In this document: piece after piece, positions 10,987 through 21,155 of the stretch
How positions within the stretch are numbered: the first letter of the stretch is position 1
Layout: every line of letters begins with the position of its first letter
Assembly: GCA_022606425.2 (NCBI GenBank)
Contig: JAHDVF020001034.1
Coordinates: forward strand, 186,001-250,000
Direction: 5' to 3'
Length of the DNA stretch: 64,000 bases
Source of the DNA: Lepidostoma basale
Taxonomy: Eukaryota > Arthropoda > Insecta > Trichoptera > Lepidostomatidae
The notes under the pieces: model-generated
What the model saw: only the letters and a program-made list of their open reading frames with translations
What the model was told of the DNA's origin: nothing
The model's database searches: none
Translations under genes and position numbers: made by a program

Positions 10987-11480
10987 TATCTAACTAACTA
11001 ACTAACTAACCATCACGCCATTTCCCCGGAGGGGTAGGCAGACAGGATGGATCGCCACAATGCCCTGTCCTGGCATACCTCTCGGGCTTCCTCTACATTC
11101 ATAAATCGTACCATGCACGCACGTCGATTATTCCGACTTCGAATGTGGCCGCCTTTCAGTAATTGATTATTTGGTCATGCCATGTTTTCCTCGGTCGTCC
11201 TCGGCTACTTTTCCCACGCTGGTTGTGTACAACTTTTTAACCATCCTACTCTCATACATTCGTTCCATATATCCAAACCATCTCAGGGATCCTTTTTTAA
11301 TTTTATTCATGATGCAGTCATCTGCCTTATATTTCTTTCTTATTTCATCGTTCGGTATTCTATCATACAACGTTTTCCCGCACATTCTTCTTAGTGATCT
11401 CATTTCTACGGCGTTTATCCTGCTTTCATCCTTCTTTTGCCAGCTCCAAGCTTCACTTCCATACATGAGGGTTGGCACTA
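10987..11480 (-). mobile_element. RTE-A LINE copy with (TTAG)n tail
   Basis: On the minus strand a 111-codon frame runs VPTLMYGSEAWSWQKKDESR, INAVEMRSLRRMCGKTLYDR, IPNDEIRKKYKADD and SLRWFGYMERMYESRMVKK before a frameshift. The last part (ARMHDL-like, NVEEAREV-like) continues to the hairpin CCCCTCCGGGG and a CTAACTAACTAAC complement tail at 10987. It is truncated at the 5' side. Confidence 0.85.
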
Positions 11481-11544
11481 GCACTACAATACTACTTGGC
11501 ACTAAAATATATCCACAGAAGCACTACAATATATCCACAGAAGC

Positions 11545-11675
11545 AAAGATGGCAGTACACAATGGAACAATTATCTTACTTACAATTTATAATACAGGAC
11601 AAAATTACCATATTATTATGTATGAAAGTGTAGCTTGAAGTTGACAGAAGAAGGATGAAAGACGAATAAATATAA
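11545..11675 (+). mobile_element. RTE-A fragment in opposite orientation
   Basis: AAGATGGCAGTACACAATGG (MAVHNG), a gap, then TATGTATGAAAGTGTAGCTT and an AGAAGAAGGATGAAAG segment match RTE-A on the + strand, head to head with the previous copy. A 21-base repeat (ACTACAATATATCCACAGAA) occurs twice between them. Confidence 0.65.
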
Positions 11676-12095
11676 GAAATAAGTAAAATAAATGCTTTTA
11701 TAGATAAATAAGTATTCTTTCAAAAAATGCTTATTATAAAGTGGTGAATTCCTAAAGGAGAGAGATCCGTTAGAAAATGTTAAAGAGACGCCACTGTGCA
11801 ATGCTCTAAAAATGTTTCACGTACGAAATCGAGGACAATTTATTGTGATTCTATGCAACAATGCAACTGACCTAAATATCCTCCAGTGACTCCCATCAGT
11901 ATACCAACAACGCGGCTTAACTTATGTATTTTATATGCGGTCTGCCACAAATATAAATAGTTTTTTTCCTTATGTAAATTTGAGTCAGTTGAATACGAAC
12001 AAGAAGTGTGTATAGTATGTAGTTACTAAATTAAATTGTTAACCTTTTTGTTTTTATCATACGAATACATGAAATATTGAACAATGTTTTGTTTT
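11676..12095. other. Unassigned AT-rich spacer
   Basis: Nothing recognised. Confidence 0.4.
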
Positions 12096-12497
12096 ATGAT
12101 TTAATTGTATCTCAATAGAGACGAAGATGCAAATTAGAAACTGAATATGATTGATCAAGGTGTTTACAGGACTTATGACCTGTCATTGGTTGGGTTAAGC
12201 GCACGCTTTTTGTTATTACAACATTCCCCATTCCACCTTTTTCTTTATGACCATGTAAGACAAATTTTTGTAAGTTGTATATATGTTACAAATTTATGCC
12301 TAATTTCACATGTCAGTTTCAATGTGTAATTACATAAAGCGTGCGCTTAACCCAACCAATGACAAGGTCATAAGTCCTGTAAACACCTTGATCAACCATA
12401 TTCAGTTTCCAATTTGCATCTTCGTCTCTATTGAGATACAATTAAATCATGATTAACCCACGGTGGGTGAAATCCAGTATTCATATACAAGTATAAG
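12096..12497. mobile_element. MITE-like element with ~127-bp inverted repeats
   Basis: The left arm from 12096 (ATGATTTAATTGTATCTCAA ... GGTTGGGTTAAGCGCACGCT) and the right arm ending at 12450 are nearly identical inverted copies around a unique centre of about 100 bases. A 47-base extension (GATTAACCCACGGTGGGTGA, AATCCAGTATTC) follows the right arm only. The partial relative at 62105-62322 carries the same extension on its left. No transposase is present. Confidence 0.85.
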
Positions 12498-12639
12498 TTA
12501 ACATTCACAAAAAATAATGTTTTGTTTTACTTTGTGACACAACAAAACATTTAAAATTAAATTTAAAAATTATTAGAAACAAAATATTTTTACACATCTC
12601 TCAAAACTGACCCCATTCATGAAAATTTGTATAAATACT

Positions 12640-12800
12640 TATTTTGTATATTATTATGTGACTACACTGATGAAGGGCTTTGCGTCCCGAAACATTTTTG
12701 ATTAAAAAATATTTTTTATTTTTCTTTTAAATATACTGTGATGTTACAAAGTTTAAAAATGTATTGTTCAATTATCCAAAGCACAAAGTGATGGTGAATA
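12640..12800 (+). repeat. Hammerhead-like family V unit
   Basis: The core at 12667-12697 is followed by a tail ending CACAAAGTGATGGTGAATAA. The same ending occurs in the units at 24240-24450 and 62640-62995, which defines a family resembling Penelope-like terminal repeats. Confidence 0.65.
12667..12697 (+). ncRNA. Hammerhead-ribozyme-like core, family V
   Basis: CTGATGA is followed by one unpaired A, stem GGG-loop-CCC, then GAAACATTTT. The conserved boxes are those of a hammerhead. Helix III (normally ACATGT in this family) is mutated to ACATTT, so this copy is probably inactive. Confidence 0.5.
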
Positions 12801-12849
12801 AAATTAAATAAAAAATATTTTTTATTTTTTAAATTTATTGTTTTTAACA

Positions 12850-12960
12850 ATTAATGTAAAACTCCACATTAAATATTGATAACATCGGTTTTCTAAATGT
12901 GTAGTAAAAAATACCTCATGACAGTGACATTTTTCGCCTTGCTTAATCATTAGCAAATGT
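12850..12960 (-). repeat. Hammerhead-like family I fragment
   Basis: GTAAAACTCCACATTAAATA and, after an insertion, GTGACATTTTTCGCCTTGC match family I read on the minus strand. Confidence 0.5.
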
Positions 12961-13864
12961 GGCGGGAATCAAACGTGTAGCTATTTATATATTTTCGAAT
13001 AAAAATTTTCAGTCAATCTTTAATTTGATATGGATTCATAATATTGTTAACAATTTTTAAGGGACAAGAGAAAAAGCCCGAAAGCATTATTTATTTTCTA
13101 TTTCTATTTCTTGTGTGAAGCAATTACTTTGTGGTTAGACATTTTAATTTATTAATTTTGGTGATCTGTTTAATTCTTCTGTCTCAACTTTTAATTAATT
13201 TTAAAAAAATTCCTCATAAATTCATCCCATATCTCCAAACCATATCAATGGCATATTGTTTTTATTTTATTCAATCAAGAACGCATGTCTTTCTTGGTTC
13301 TTATTCTTATTCTTTAACAAGGCTCAAGTTTTTCTCCCATTCTCAAGAACCCAATTATCAAAATTTGTTTCATTTGGTATATCAAACGTATCTTACATAT
13401 GTTTCTCTTAGTTAATTAATAAAATGAATTCATAAAAAAATGTCTTCTGAGAAAATAAAACTTAAATTTATGTATTCTTGGTGAGCCTTTTATTTTTCAT
13501 TACTTTAAAAAATGTAAATGGAGACAAGTTTTTTGCAAAATCTTTTAGTATTCGTCGAAAAGCTATGAAAATACTGAAAATCTATTTGATTCCATTATAA
13601 ATGTCATTTCTTGAAAAAACATTATTATAGTCTCTAGTACTAGTCGCGTTTTTTTTCCTAAAAAAACAATGAGACGGTATATTTTCTAGTTTAGTATCTC
13701 GTCTCAAATGTTAAAATAAATATATTCTTAAGTAAGTTTTTGATTTTACGTTTCGTAGAATGTCTTTGTTTTTGTAAGATCAAATAACATCTCGATGATA
13801 ATATTTTCTTCAGGCACACCGTGATAATAATATACTTTTATTTAAATGTCATTCCTAAGGATTG
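12961..13864. other. Unassigned AT-rich stretch
   Basis: The 94-codon frame at 13131-13415 is hydrophobic and AT-driven with no recognisable domain. No repeats shared with the rest of the window were found. Confidence 0.4.
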
Positions 13865-14033
13865 GTTTGCAGCAAGTGTAACATCTTTGTGGTTGTTGGT
13901 TCTTCCACTTGAAGGTCTGGTATAAAATTCACGTGACAATAAAATGTTGATTGATAACCTACCTATCACATGTCATGAGAATCAATAGCTAAAAGTTGTA
14001 TACAATAATTGGGTTCAAATAACCTGCTGTATA
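13865..14033 (+). mobile_element. tRNA-SINE 3' part, split by RTE-E
   Basis: GGTCTGGTATAAAATTCACG, TGACAATAAAATG, ACCTATCACATGTCATGAGA and TTGGGTTCAAATAACCTGCT form the body and end of the tRNA-derived SINE. The tRNA-like head is missing or degraded. The tail is cut by the RTE-E insertion and resumes at 14545. Confidence 0.8.
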
Positions 14034-14544
14034 ACCAAACCGCAGAGCTAAATAGAAAAAATAGACTATGGGCAGCTTTTGGAAACATGAGTTACATCCT
14101 TAAAAACCGGAAAATTCCGATCAACCTGAAACGAAAAGTCTATGAAGCCTGCGTTCTGCCAGTTGGTACTTATGGTCTTGAAACTACTGTCCAAACAAAG
14201 TGCCGAGAAACTACAAGTGACCCAAAGAGTCATGGAAAGAGCTATGTGAGGAATAAGCCTAAAAGACAAAGGTCACTGATATCAATCACCGGGTGGTGAC
14301 TCTAAAATAGCAATGGGCAGGTCACGTAGCCAGAAGCTCAAAAACGAAAGTGGACAAGAAGACTGTTGACTTGGAGACCGTGGATGGCAAAGAGAAGTGC
14401 AGGTTGACTGCAGCTACGGTGGAAGGATGATCTGAACAGACATGCCGGAATAACCTGGATGCAGTCTGCACAGGACAGAGTGACATGGAAGCGAATGGAG
14501 GAGGCCTTAGTCCAGGAGTGGACTGAAATAGGCTGAGGAAGAAG
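14034..14544 (+). mobile_element. RTE-E LINE insertion with 13-bp TSD
   Basis: It is bounded by AACCTGCTGTATA at 14021-14033 and 14545-14557. It encodes RKNRLWAAFGNMSYILKNRK, INLKRKVYEACVLPVGTYGL, then in other frames NKPKRQRSL and KWTRRLLTWRPW, ending with QDRVTWKRMEEALVQEWTE. The tail is GAGGAAGAAG. It is a 5'-truncated insertion of an RTE-like element made by target-primed reverse transcription. It is frameshifted in the middle. Confidence 0.9.
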
Positions 14545-14673
14545 AACCTGCTGTATACAAATATGGAAACTACCACATTAAAAGGCCCAAGTGGCTTCAC
14601 AACAACCAGTAAAAATGTTACACTTTGCTGCAAATGGAATGCCTATGATTAAAACTAGCGAAAAATACTATGG

Positions 14674-14773
14674 TTAAATGGGATAATTTGTCTGAGCTGC
14701 AAATAAAGCTTGCCACATTTCGAGATCGATTTTTTTTATACTGCAAATGAAGCTAACCGCACAGTGGGGTTAA
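14674..14773. mobile_element. Short piggyBac-like MITE (internal deletion)
   Basis: TTAA lies at both ends. The right part (ACTGCAAATGAAGC-AACCGCACAGTGGGGTTAA) matches the 3' end of the element at 15813-16057, while the left part is largely deleted. Confidence 0.6.
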
Positions 14774-15530
14774 TATGCTTTATCTATGCTTTTGCTATGC
14801 CACAGTTGACGAGTCTTCAGCAAATGAAAGAGCATACCTAATGCACGAGCGTGGGGGCTATCTACTGGGACTTAAAATTTTTATTGGACTAATTAGAGCC
14901 GCCTTTGAAAACGAGATGAAAGTTTAAAAACCCTCCGCAGCCGCGAAACAGTCGTGAACATTCGTGTTAATTGGACAATTGAGCTTTATTAACTTCATTT
15001 TGAAACAAAGGCGAAAGAGAGATAAACAATAGGCACCTACCTACTGGGCCTGTAATTAAGTCCTCGCTTCACATTGCATCTCTTTCAATTAAAATTTGTA
15101 CATAGAGTTTATTATTGACCGCCGGGCCAGTGGCGTCCGGGGATATTATTTATTAAAATATCAGTGAACATATTCAACTAATTATGTCAATAATGATGAA
15201 ATAAAACGATGTTTTTTAACAACTATTTCCACTTTAGTCTAAAGAAAGAAATTTGGGGACCCAACCATTTTTTCTTTGGGTCACATGCATATGACGGAAC
15301 ATTAATACGTATTTAGCTGCCTTAGCGTCATACTTATTCTTATATTCCTGGGACGATGCATTCTTCCAAAACGGCAACTTAAATACGTTCGTTTGTACTC
15401 GTAACATCAATTTAGAAACAATTTGAATTGAATTGAATACAAAATGTTTTATATTCGATTTACCTTTATGTTCTGAATTTATATGGTACGAGTTTTATAA
15501 AACACGATTTATAAATTTACAATAAAACGT
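14774..15530. other. Mostly unassigned; family II fragment at 15190-15255
   Basis: GATGAAATAAAACGATGTTT and ACTATTTCCACTTTAGTCT (15196-15242) are one arm of a hammerhead-like family II unit. The remainder shows no gene or repeat match. Confidence 0.5.
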
Positions 15531-15760
15531 GCAAGATGGATCGGCTATGTAATACGTCAAGAAGGTCTTTTGCATGCTCTAATGGAGGGTATGACCGAAG
15601 GGACAAACTCTAGGGGACGCCCACACCGAGAGTACCTGGAGGACCTGTTGGTGGAAGTGCGCTGCTCATCATATGCAGATTTCAAAAGAGCCGCACAAGA
15701 CAGGGAAGAATGGAAGAGAAGAATAGAAGAAATTGCTGCAAACCAATCCCAGGATTGAAA
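15531..15760 (+). mobile_element. RTE-D LINE 3' fragment
   Basis: It encodes RWIGYVIRQEG, MEGMTEGTNSRGRPHREYLE, DLLVEVRCSSYADFKRAAQD and REEWKRRIEEIAANQ followed by a stop. It is close in sequence to the distal half of 2842-3305 and less decayed. Confidence 0.85.
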
Positions 15761-15812
15761 CTTTCTAACTAAATAAAATACCATGAAGTTACTCTGTACG
15801 AAAAATATCTCC

Positions 15813-16057
15813 TTAACCCTTATAGTGTAGATAACTACGTTTGCAGTCCAAATAGTGGTTTTGAACTGCAGCAGACTACATTTGCAGCTAATATTTGAAT
15901 GTATCTTATATTTTTTTTTACTTTAGATCCTTACTACTAAATTGTATGTTTATTTTTATGAACTGGAACTATCTGTTTGAGCTGTAAATGTAGCCAATAG
16001 CAGTACACGACCATTTTTTTTTACTGCAAATGAAGCCAGCCGCACAATGGGGGTTAA
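15813..16057. mobile_element. piggyBac-like MITE with TTAA flanks
   Basis: TTAACCCTTATAGTGTAG on the left and CGCACAATGGGGGTTAA on the right give short inverted CCC/GGG ends inside TTAA duplications, as in piggyBac-type elements. The inside is non-coding. Relatives: 14674-14773, and 43550-44104 interrupted by an RTE-D fragment. Confidence 0.7.
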
Positions 16058-16465
16058 GTAAGAAACCTTTAACAAAATCATTGAAATCGTAAATCGAAGA
16101 CACATTCACCGATATCTAGCGCTAACGTGATATTATTTCAAAACAAACTTTAACATTTACTAATGTTTAATTATCGTAGGAGAATCACAAATAATCAATA
16201 CATATTTTCCCATACTATCCGCTATCAAATGAACGCTGTCTGTTTTGCAAATGTGACCTTTATATTAACATTTCCTTAGGGCTATAATACTTCACAGAGA
16301 GCAGATCGTTAGTTTCGCCTAATGATAATAACTGTCAGGGTTTGTACTTAGTTGGTTTGCATTTGAGATCTCGGTACGAAGTACTAGGCTAAAGCACGCT
16401 CGTTTATTAACTTTGGATACTCGCAATTTAGTGCCATTACATACTTTTGCAAAATACAACTAAAT
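16058..16465. other. Unassigned spacer
   Basis: Nothing recognised. Confidence 0.4.
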
Positions 16466-16478
16466 AATAATAGTTGAG

Positions 16479-17367
16479 GTGCTCTTGTGCCGACCCTTAT
16501 GTTTATTTCAATTTCAATTTCAATTTATTCAAAAAATTATAAACATTACAGAATAACACATCCAAATCGTTTATAATCACAAAAATAAAATTAACAATTT
16601 AAAAAAACATATTTACAAATAATATAACAAGAAAACAAATGAGAGTAGGTAAGTCAGAAAAAAGAAAAACAGAAGACAATTTAAAAAAAAAATATTCGTG
16701 AACAGTTTGGTAAAGATTAACATTTTTGTACAATAAGTAGAGAAGCAAATAATAATTTAATACATAAGAGATAGATGCTTTCTGAGGGTAGCCTCACTAT
16801 CGTGAAAAATGTCCACATCCGAAGAGATGCGGTTTAATAGTATTATTGCCCTGCCCACGGGCATTACCTTAGGTAGATTGGTTCTACACATGTATAGAAG
16901 TGAAGCGTGGAACTGGCAAAAGAAGGATGAAAGTAGAATAAATGCAGTAGAAATGAGATCTCTAAGACGAATGTGTGGCAAATCTGTATATGATAGAGTG
17001 ACAAATGCAAGTATAAGAAGTGAATGTGGTGCGAATGAAAGTGTTATGAACAAAATAAGGAAAGGGTCATTAAGATGGTTTGGACACATGGAAAGAATGA
17101 GTGAAGACAGAATGGTAAAGAAGGTATATGTAAACGGCGTGAACGGAGCTAGAAATAGAGGAAGGCCGAGGAAAACGTGGCACGATCAAATCAATCAAAT
17201 ATTGAATGTCGGTCACGTGAGGAGTCGGAGAAATCGACGTGCGTGCATGACAAGATGTATGAATGTAGAGAGGAAGCGAGAGAAGTGTGTCAGGAGAGGA
17301 CTGTGTGGCGTTCCATTCTTTCTGCCTACCTCTCCGGGGAGACGGCGTGAAGGTATGTTAGTTAGTT
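16479..17367 (+). mobile_element. RTE-A LINE insertion with 13-bp TSD, itself interrupted
   Basis: AATAATAGTTGAG flanks it at 16466-16478 and 17368-17380. The RTE-A sequence starts GTGCCGACCCTTATGT (16485-16500), is interrupted by a Jockey/CR1-like insertion, and resumes ATGTATAGAAGTGAAGCG. The ORF continues NWQKKDESRINAVEMRSLRR, SLRWFGHMERMSEDRMVKKV and a RNRGRPRKTWHDQINQIL-like run, with one frameshift near 17265. Tail: TTAGTTAGTTAA. Confidence 0.92.
16501..16891 (-). mobile_element. Jockey/CR1-like LINE 3' end nested in RTE-A
   Basis: Nearly identical to 55790-56190 in reverse orientation. On the minus strand it encodes CRTNLPKVMPVGRAIILLNR, ISSDVDIFHDSEATLRKHLS, LMY and a stop, then a 3' UTR of about 230 bases ending in a (TTGAAA)n tail at 16501-16520. 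The host RTE-A sequence is duplicated over ATGT at the junctions. High similarity to the second copy suggests a fairly recent insertion. Confidence 0.88.
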
Positions 17368-17412
17368 AATAATAGTTGAGCTTCAGTTGTTCAAGGATTA
17401 CATATAATGCTT

Positions 17413-17880
17413 CACAGTGGAGTTCTGGTCCCAACCCATATGTATGGAAGCGAAGCATGAAACTGGCAGAAGAAAGCTGAGAGCAGAATAAATGCGGTAG
17501 AGATGAGGTCCCTTAGACGTATGTGTGGTAGAACGATGTATGTCAGAATCTCAAATGCTGATATTAGGAAAACGAAAGAAGGTATTATGAAATAATCGCT
17601 GCGTTGGTTCGGACGTATGGAGCGCATGGGTAAACGATGAATGGTTTAAAAAGTATACGTTAACGATGTAAATAGAGTACGGAGTCGAGGTAGACCGAGA
17701 AAAACATGGCATGACCAAATTAATTAAATTTCAAAGGTTGGTCATGTCAGAAGCCGGAAAAATCGATGTGCGTGTATGACTCGATGTATGAATGTGGAAG
17801 AAGCTAGAGAGGTATGTCAGGATAGAGTAGTGTAGCGATCTATTCTCTCTGCCTACCCCTGCGAGGAAACGGCGTGATGT
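17413..17880 (+). mobile_element. RTE-A LINE copy
   Basis: GTTCTGGTCCCAACCCATAT starts the VPTxMYGSEA region. It continues INAVEMRSLRRMCGRTMYVR, SLRWFGRMERMGK-like, SRGRPRKTWHDQIN-like and NVEEAREVCQDRVV, and ends in the hairpin CCCCTGCGAGG and GGCGTGATG before a T-run. Several stops interrupt it. The TTAG tail is replaced by T9CTTC. Confidence 0.82.
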
Positions 17881-18297
17881 TTTTTTTTCTTCAGTTTCAA
17901 TTAATGCAGTAAATTAAATAGATATAGTTATTAATGTTAAAAACGATGACGTCATCAGTGGTAGCATTTTTTTGATAGAGTAAAATCCCGCTTCGCTTTT
18001 TCAGTATGACGTGGTAGATTTCGATTCAAATAAAATCTCTTGAATCACTGTGAATAATTTTGAACTTGGAAAAGACGAGCGATGTTAGATGATAAAGAAA
18101 ACAAAAATAAAAAAAACAACATTTCTTTAAAAATTTAATTTAATCATATTCTAATTGCTCTTTTGTTTCGTTCGCATGATAAGTTCATCTAGGATGATAA
18201 TTTTTTCGCAAAAAAATTACACAGATCAAAAGAGGAATATCCTTCCTAATCACAAACATAACTTAGTGATCAAACCAAACCACAAACAAATCTTTAT
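17881..18297. other. Unassigned AT-rich spacer
   Basis: Nothing recognised. Confidence 0.4.
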
Positions 18298-18515
18298 TTT
18301 TCTACACGCACGTCGATTCTTATGACTTCTAAAATGGTCGACCTTTAAATTTTGATTAATTTGATCGTGCCAAATTTTTCTCGATCTCCCTCGACTACGT
18401 ACTCCATTCACATCGTTTATGTTTACTTTCTTTACCAATATTTCTTAATTCGTGCGTTTCATATGGCCAAACCAAAGTAGTGATATTTTCACGATATTGT
18501 TCATAATAATTAATA
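18298..18515 (-). mobile_element. RTE-A LINE fragment, no 3' tail
   Basis: On the minus strand it reads MVKKVNINDVNGVRSRGRSR, KIWHDQINQNLKVDHFRSHK and NRRAC, then diverges. It is preceded by a degraded FGHMKRTN-like segment. Both ends are missing. Confidence 0.75.
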
Positions 18516-18794
18516 TTTTTAAATCTTGATTCAAAACATTGACATAGGAAAGTGATTCGTGGGAATGGGTGGTTAGTTACATTACACTTCCATTTCTTGA
18601 CAATAATGTAAGACTTTATCATAAACCCTAAATCCCCCCTCGCCCTCTTTCGGAGGGACACTCCGGGCCATACATTTAGCCCCATCATAAAACAACTACC
18701 AAATCGCATTCCAACAATGTTTCCTACAGACGTAAGAGGAATAGCCAAAAGAGTTGAACCTCTGTAAGCCAGAAGATCTAAGTCCCAAGTCTAT
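18516..18794. other. Unassigned, slightly GC-richer
   Basis: CCCCCCTCGCCCTCTTTCGG then AGGGACACTCCGGGCC near 18633-18668 can fold into a short hairpin. No gene or family match is evident. Confidence 0.3.
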
Positions 18795-19115
18795 GTCTTA
18801 TTGAAATTTCTTGGTAGGTTCATTTTAAATTATGAAAACATTTTTTTTTAAAAAGTCCATTGTTTTGGCCTATAGAAATAAAATACAATTATGATACAAA
18901 AAACAAAGTTATTTAATTTAACAGTTTAAAAAAAATGACACAAAATTTCTTTATTATTATGTATTTAGTGTGCTTCCACTTGTGTTTATGTTTGACCGGT
19001 TTCGCCAGCTCGCTGCTATCTTGAACCACACCAGAAGATGGCAGCAAGCTGCCGAAACTGGTCGAACATAAACACAAGTGGAAGCACACTAAATACATAA
19101 TTATAAAGACATTTT
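18795..19115. repeat. Inverted pair of hammerhead-like family II
   Basis: The arms ATGTATTTAGTGTGCTTCCA and its complement at 19079-19103 enclose GACCGGTTTCGCCAGC on the left and CAGAAGATGGCAGCAAGCTG, CCGAAACTGGTCGAAC on the right. Stem II (GGCAG/CTGCC) is intact. The first box is CAGAAGA instead of CTGATGA, and helix III has decayed to ACTGGT on the right. The flank TTGAAATTTCTTGGTA-GTTC is shared with 4739-4762. Confidence 0.82.
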
Positions 19116-19149
19116 GTATACACGAGAATTTTTTTTGTTAATGTTAGGC

Positions 19150-19215
19150 ATTGTTCATAATACTTTCTTCCGCTCTACATTCCTTCCTTATATCAGCATT
19201 TGAAACCTGTCAGTT
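19150..19215 (-). mobile_element. RTE-A fragment
   Basis: GTTCATAATACTTTCTTCCG, CTCTACATTCCTTCCTTAT and CAGCATTTGAAACCTGTC match RTE-A on the minus strand (the SNADIRKECRAKEGIMN-like region). Confidence 0.65.
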
Positions 19216-19614
19216 TTATGATGAATTCCTTCAAACAAGTTTATATTGTAACCACAAAAAGTGAATGTTTCTTAGTACAAGAGTTATTTAATTGATAAAG
19301 CGCTTTCATATTTGATCTTTATCTCTAAGCATCTGTAGTTCAATTTCTTTCCTTTAAATTAATACAGTATTCTTTCCAAATAAGGCAATATTCTGTAAGA
19401 TCAGATAAACATATCCAGATAATTCTGACAATTACCATAGTAAACGAACAGTGCCGGATCAGGCTGGCGCGGGGTTACCAGCTAATGTTAAAGGGTTATA
19501 TAGCTAATGTTACCAAGAGGCCCTGGATTTTATATGATAACAAAACAATGTCATTATCAATACATCTTTTAATAACTGACTAACGTCACCATAGGCAGAA
19601 AGATTCGACAGAAA
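19216..19614. other. Unassigned spacer
   Basis: A small direct repeat (TAGCTAATGTTA, TAGCTAATGTTACC) occurs near 19470-19515. Nothing else was recognised. Confidence 0.4.
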
Positions 19615-19705
19615 TGCGTTAACGCCGATTTCTCTTTATTCAATATTTGATTTATTTGATTGTGTCATGTTTTCCTCAATTTTCCTCTATTCTATGTATT
19701 ATATT
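19615..19705 (-). mobile_element. RTE-A fragment
   Basis: AATATTTGATTTATTTGATT and TGTCATGTTTTCCTCAATTT correspond to the RKTWHDQINQIL region on the minus strand. It is short and decayed. Confidence 0.6.
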
Positions 19706-19821
19706 ATATCGCACATCCTCTGAAAAACTGTTTACACAGAAAATGTTTGTTTTCAATGAAAATAATAAAAATAAAAAAATGTTGTCATCTAATATGTTTT
19801 ATAATCCACGAATAGATTGAT

Positions 19822-20041
19822 AGCCGAGGACGACCGAGGAAAACATGGCATGACCAAATTAATCAATTACTAAAAGGCAGCCACATACGAAGTCGGAATA
19901 ATCGACGTGCGTGCATGGTACGATGTATGAATGTAGAGGAAGCCCGAGAGGTATGCCAGGACAGGCCATTGTGGCGATCCATCCTCTCTGCCTACCCCTC
20001 CGGAGAAATGGCGTGATGGTTAGTTAGTTAGTTAGTTAGTT
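19822..20041 (+). mobile_element. RTE-A 3' end insertion with 11-bp TSD
   Basis: It is flanked by AATAGATTGAT at 19811-19821 and 20042-20052. It carries the last 180 bases of the ORF (RGRPRKTWHDQINQLLKGS-like, NVEEAREVCQDRPLW), the hairpin region CCCCTCCGGAGAAATGGCG, stop, then (TTAG)5 and TTA. It is a clear case of a strongly 5'-truncated insertion. Confidence 0.92.
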
Positions 20042-20294
20042 AATAGATTGATGAATTTCACATACAATAATAACAATATACGCTTATTATTCATTATCAT
20101 TACAACATTGTAGTTCATATGAGGTAAAAAAATATTAAAATGTGTTTTTCTCAGAACCGATTTTTTGTGTTGTGACAGTTTTTCAGAGAATGTGCGATAT
20201 GTAGTTAACATTTTTTTTTACTATTATTTCTTCATTTTTTTTCCAGGTGTCTATATCATATTTATAACCCTTTCAAAATTTGGTTCATAACACT

Positions 20295-20420
20295 TCACTT
20301 CACATAACTTTCTCACTGCATTCACTTCTTACATTTGCATTTGCCACTGCCATATACAGATTTACCACACATCCAAGAGATATAATTTTTTCTGCAGTTC
20401 CGCGCTTCATTTCCATACAT
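20295..20420 (-). mobile_element. RTE-A fragment
   Basis: TTCATAACACTTCACTTC, CTGCATTCACTTCTTACATT, CACACATCCAAGAGAT and CGCGCTTCATTTCCATACAT give the MYGNEARNC ... NESVMN region on the minus strand. An INAVEMRSL-like stretch is deleted. Confidence 0.65.
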
Positions 20421-20454
20421 GATCTATAGGTGTAGGCTCTTCAGATACGCGATA

Positions 20455-20583
20455 AACCACATTCGAAGTCGGAAAAATCGACAAACGTGCATGTTACGAT
20501 GTTTTAATGTGGAGGAAGCAGAACGGTATGGCGGTCCATCCTCTCTGCCTTCCTCCTCCGGGGAAACGACGTGATGGTAGTTA
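20455..20583 (+). mobile_element. RTE-A 3' end
   Basis: ACATTCGAAGTCGGAAAAAT, ATGTGGAGGAAGCAGA and TGGCGGTCCATCCTCTCTGC lead to the hairpin CTCCTCCGGGG and ACGACGTGATGGTAG. The tail is very short. Confidence 0.7.
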
Positions 20584-20939
20584 TTAGAATGAAATGGATA
20601 CATCCCGGTAGTATTGCACCACAGACTCATGAGATCTAGAAATATTATTGTGCAATTTCAAATGGTTGTTACTCTGTTACGAAATGGCGTTCACGAGTCT
20701 GTCGGAAAATAATCCGAGTCATTACATGTCGATTAAGGACGAGGCGAGAATTTCCATCAGCATGGGAAAATCTCGACATTTCTGTCAGAGCCAGCGTGTC
20801 TTTTTAATAAATTCCTTGCAACAACTACACACACGGCGCGGCGCGTCGTTCGCAGGGCGCCGTTCACATAATAACCGACGTGCCACATTCACGTAGCAGA
20901 CTTTTTTAAATATATTTATTTTTTTACATTACAAACAAC
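20584..20939. other. Unassigned stretch with a GC-rich patch
   Basis: Bases 20820-20895 (CACACGGCGCGGCGCGTCGT, CGCAGGGCGCCG) are far above the local GC level and CpG-rich. An 82-codon + frame spans it but has no recognisable domain. It could be unique or regulatory sequence or an old element. Confidence 0.35.
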
Positions 20940-21047
20940 AAACGTCATCACTGTAAATATAAATATTTCATAGTCCATTGTTTTATACTGTTAAAATTTA
21001 AAACACTGTTATAATATCACAATTTCTTTTTACTTGTCGCGTGTCGC

Positions 21048-21083
21048 GACAGCTGTTTCGCCAACCGATGTTGGCATCATCAG
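21048..21083 (-). ncRNA. Hammerhead-ribozyme-like core, family III (left arm)
   Basis: On the minus strand: CTGATGA, unpaired T, stem II GCCAAC-ATCG-GTTGGC, GAA, then the palindrome ACAGCTGT and C. The four-base half of the palindrome would form helix III only weakly as a monomer but could pair between two RNAs. Pairing for helix I is poor (CAC against GCG), so activity is uncertain. Confidence 0.55.
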
Positions 21084-21119
21084 GTGTTACAATAAACGCA
21101 ATATAGTTTATTGCAACAC

Positions 21120-21155
21120 CTGATGATGCCAACATCGGTTGGCGAAACAGCTGTC
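21120..21155 (+). ncRNA. Hammerhead-ribozyme-like core, family III (right arm)
   Basis: Same core as the left arm on the + strand: CTGATGA-T-GCCAAC-loop-GTTGGC-GAA-ACAGCTGT-C. The copies are identical over the motif. Confidence 0.55.

Noticed and set aside
11171..11638. 155-codon + frame
   Set aside because: It is the antisense image of an RTE-A copy on the minus strand; composition and motifs belong to the other strand.
20648..20896. 82-codon + frame over the GC-rich patch
   Set aside because: No domain, no repeat support and no splice or promoter evidence. Reported only as a GC-rich patch.
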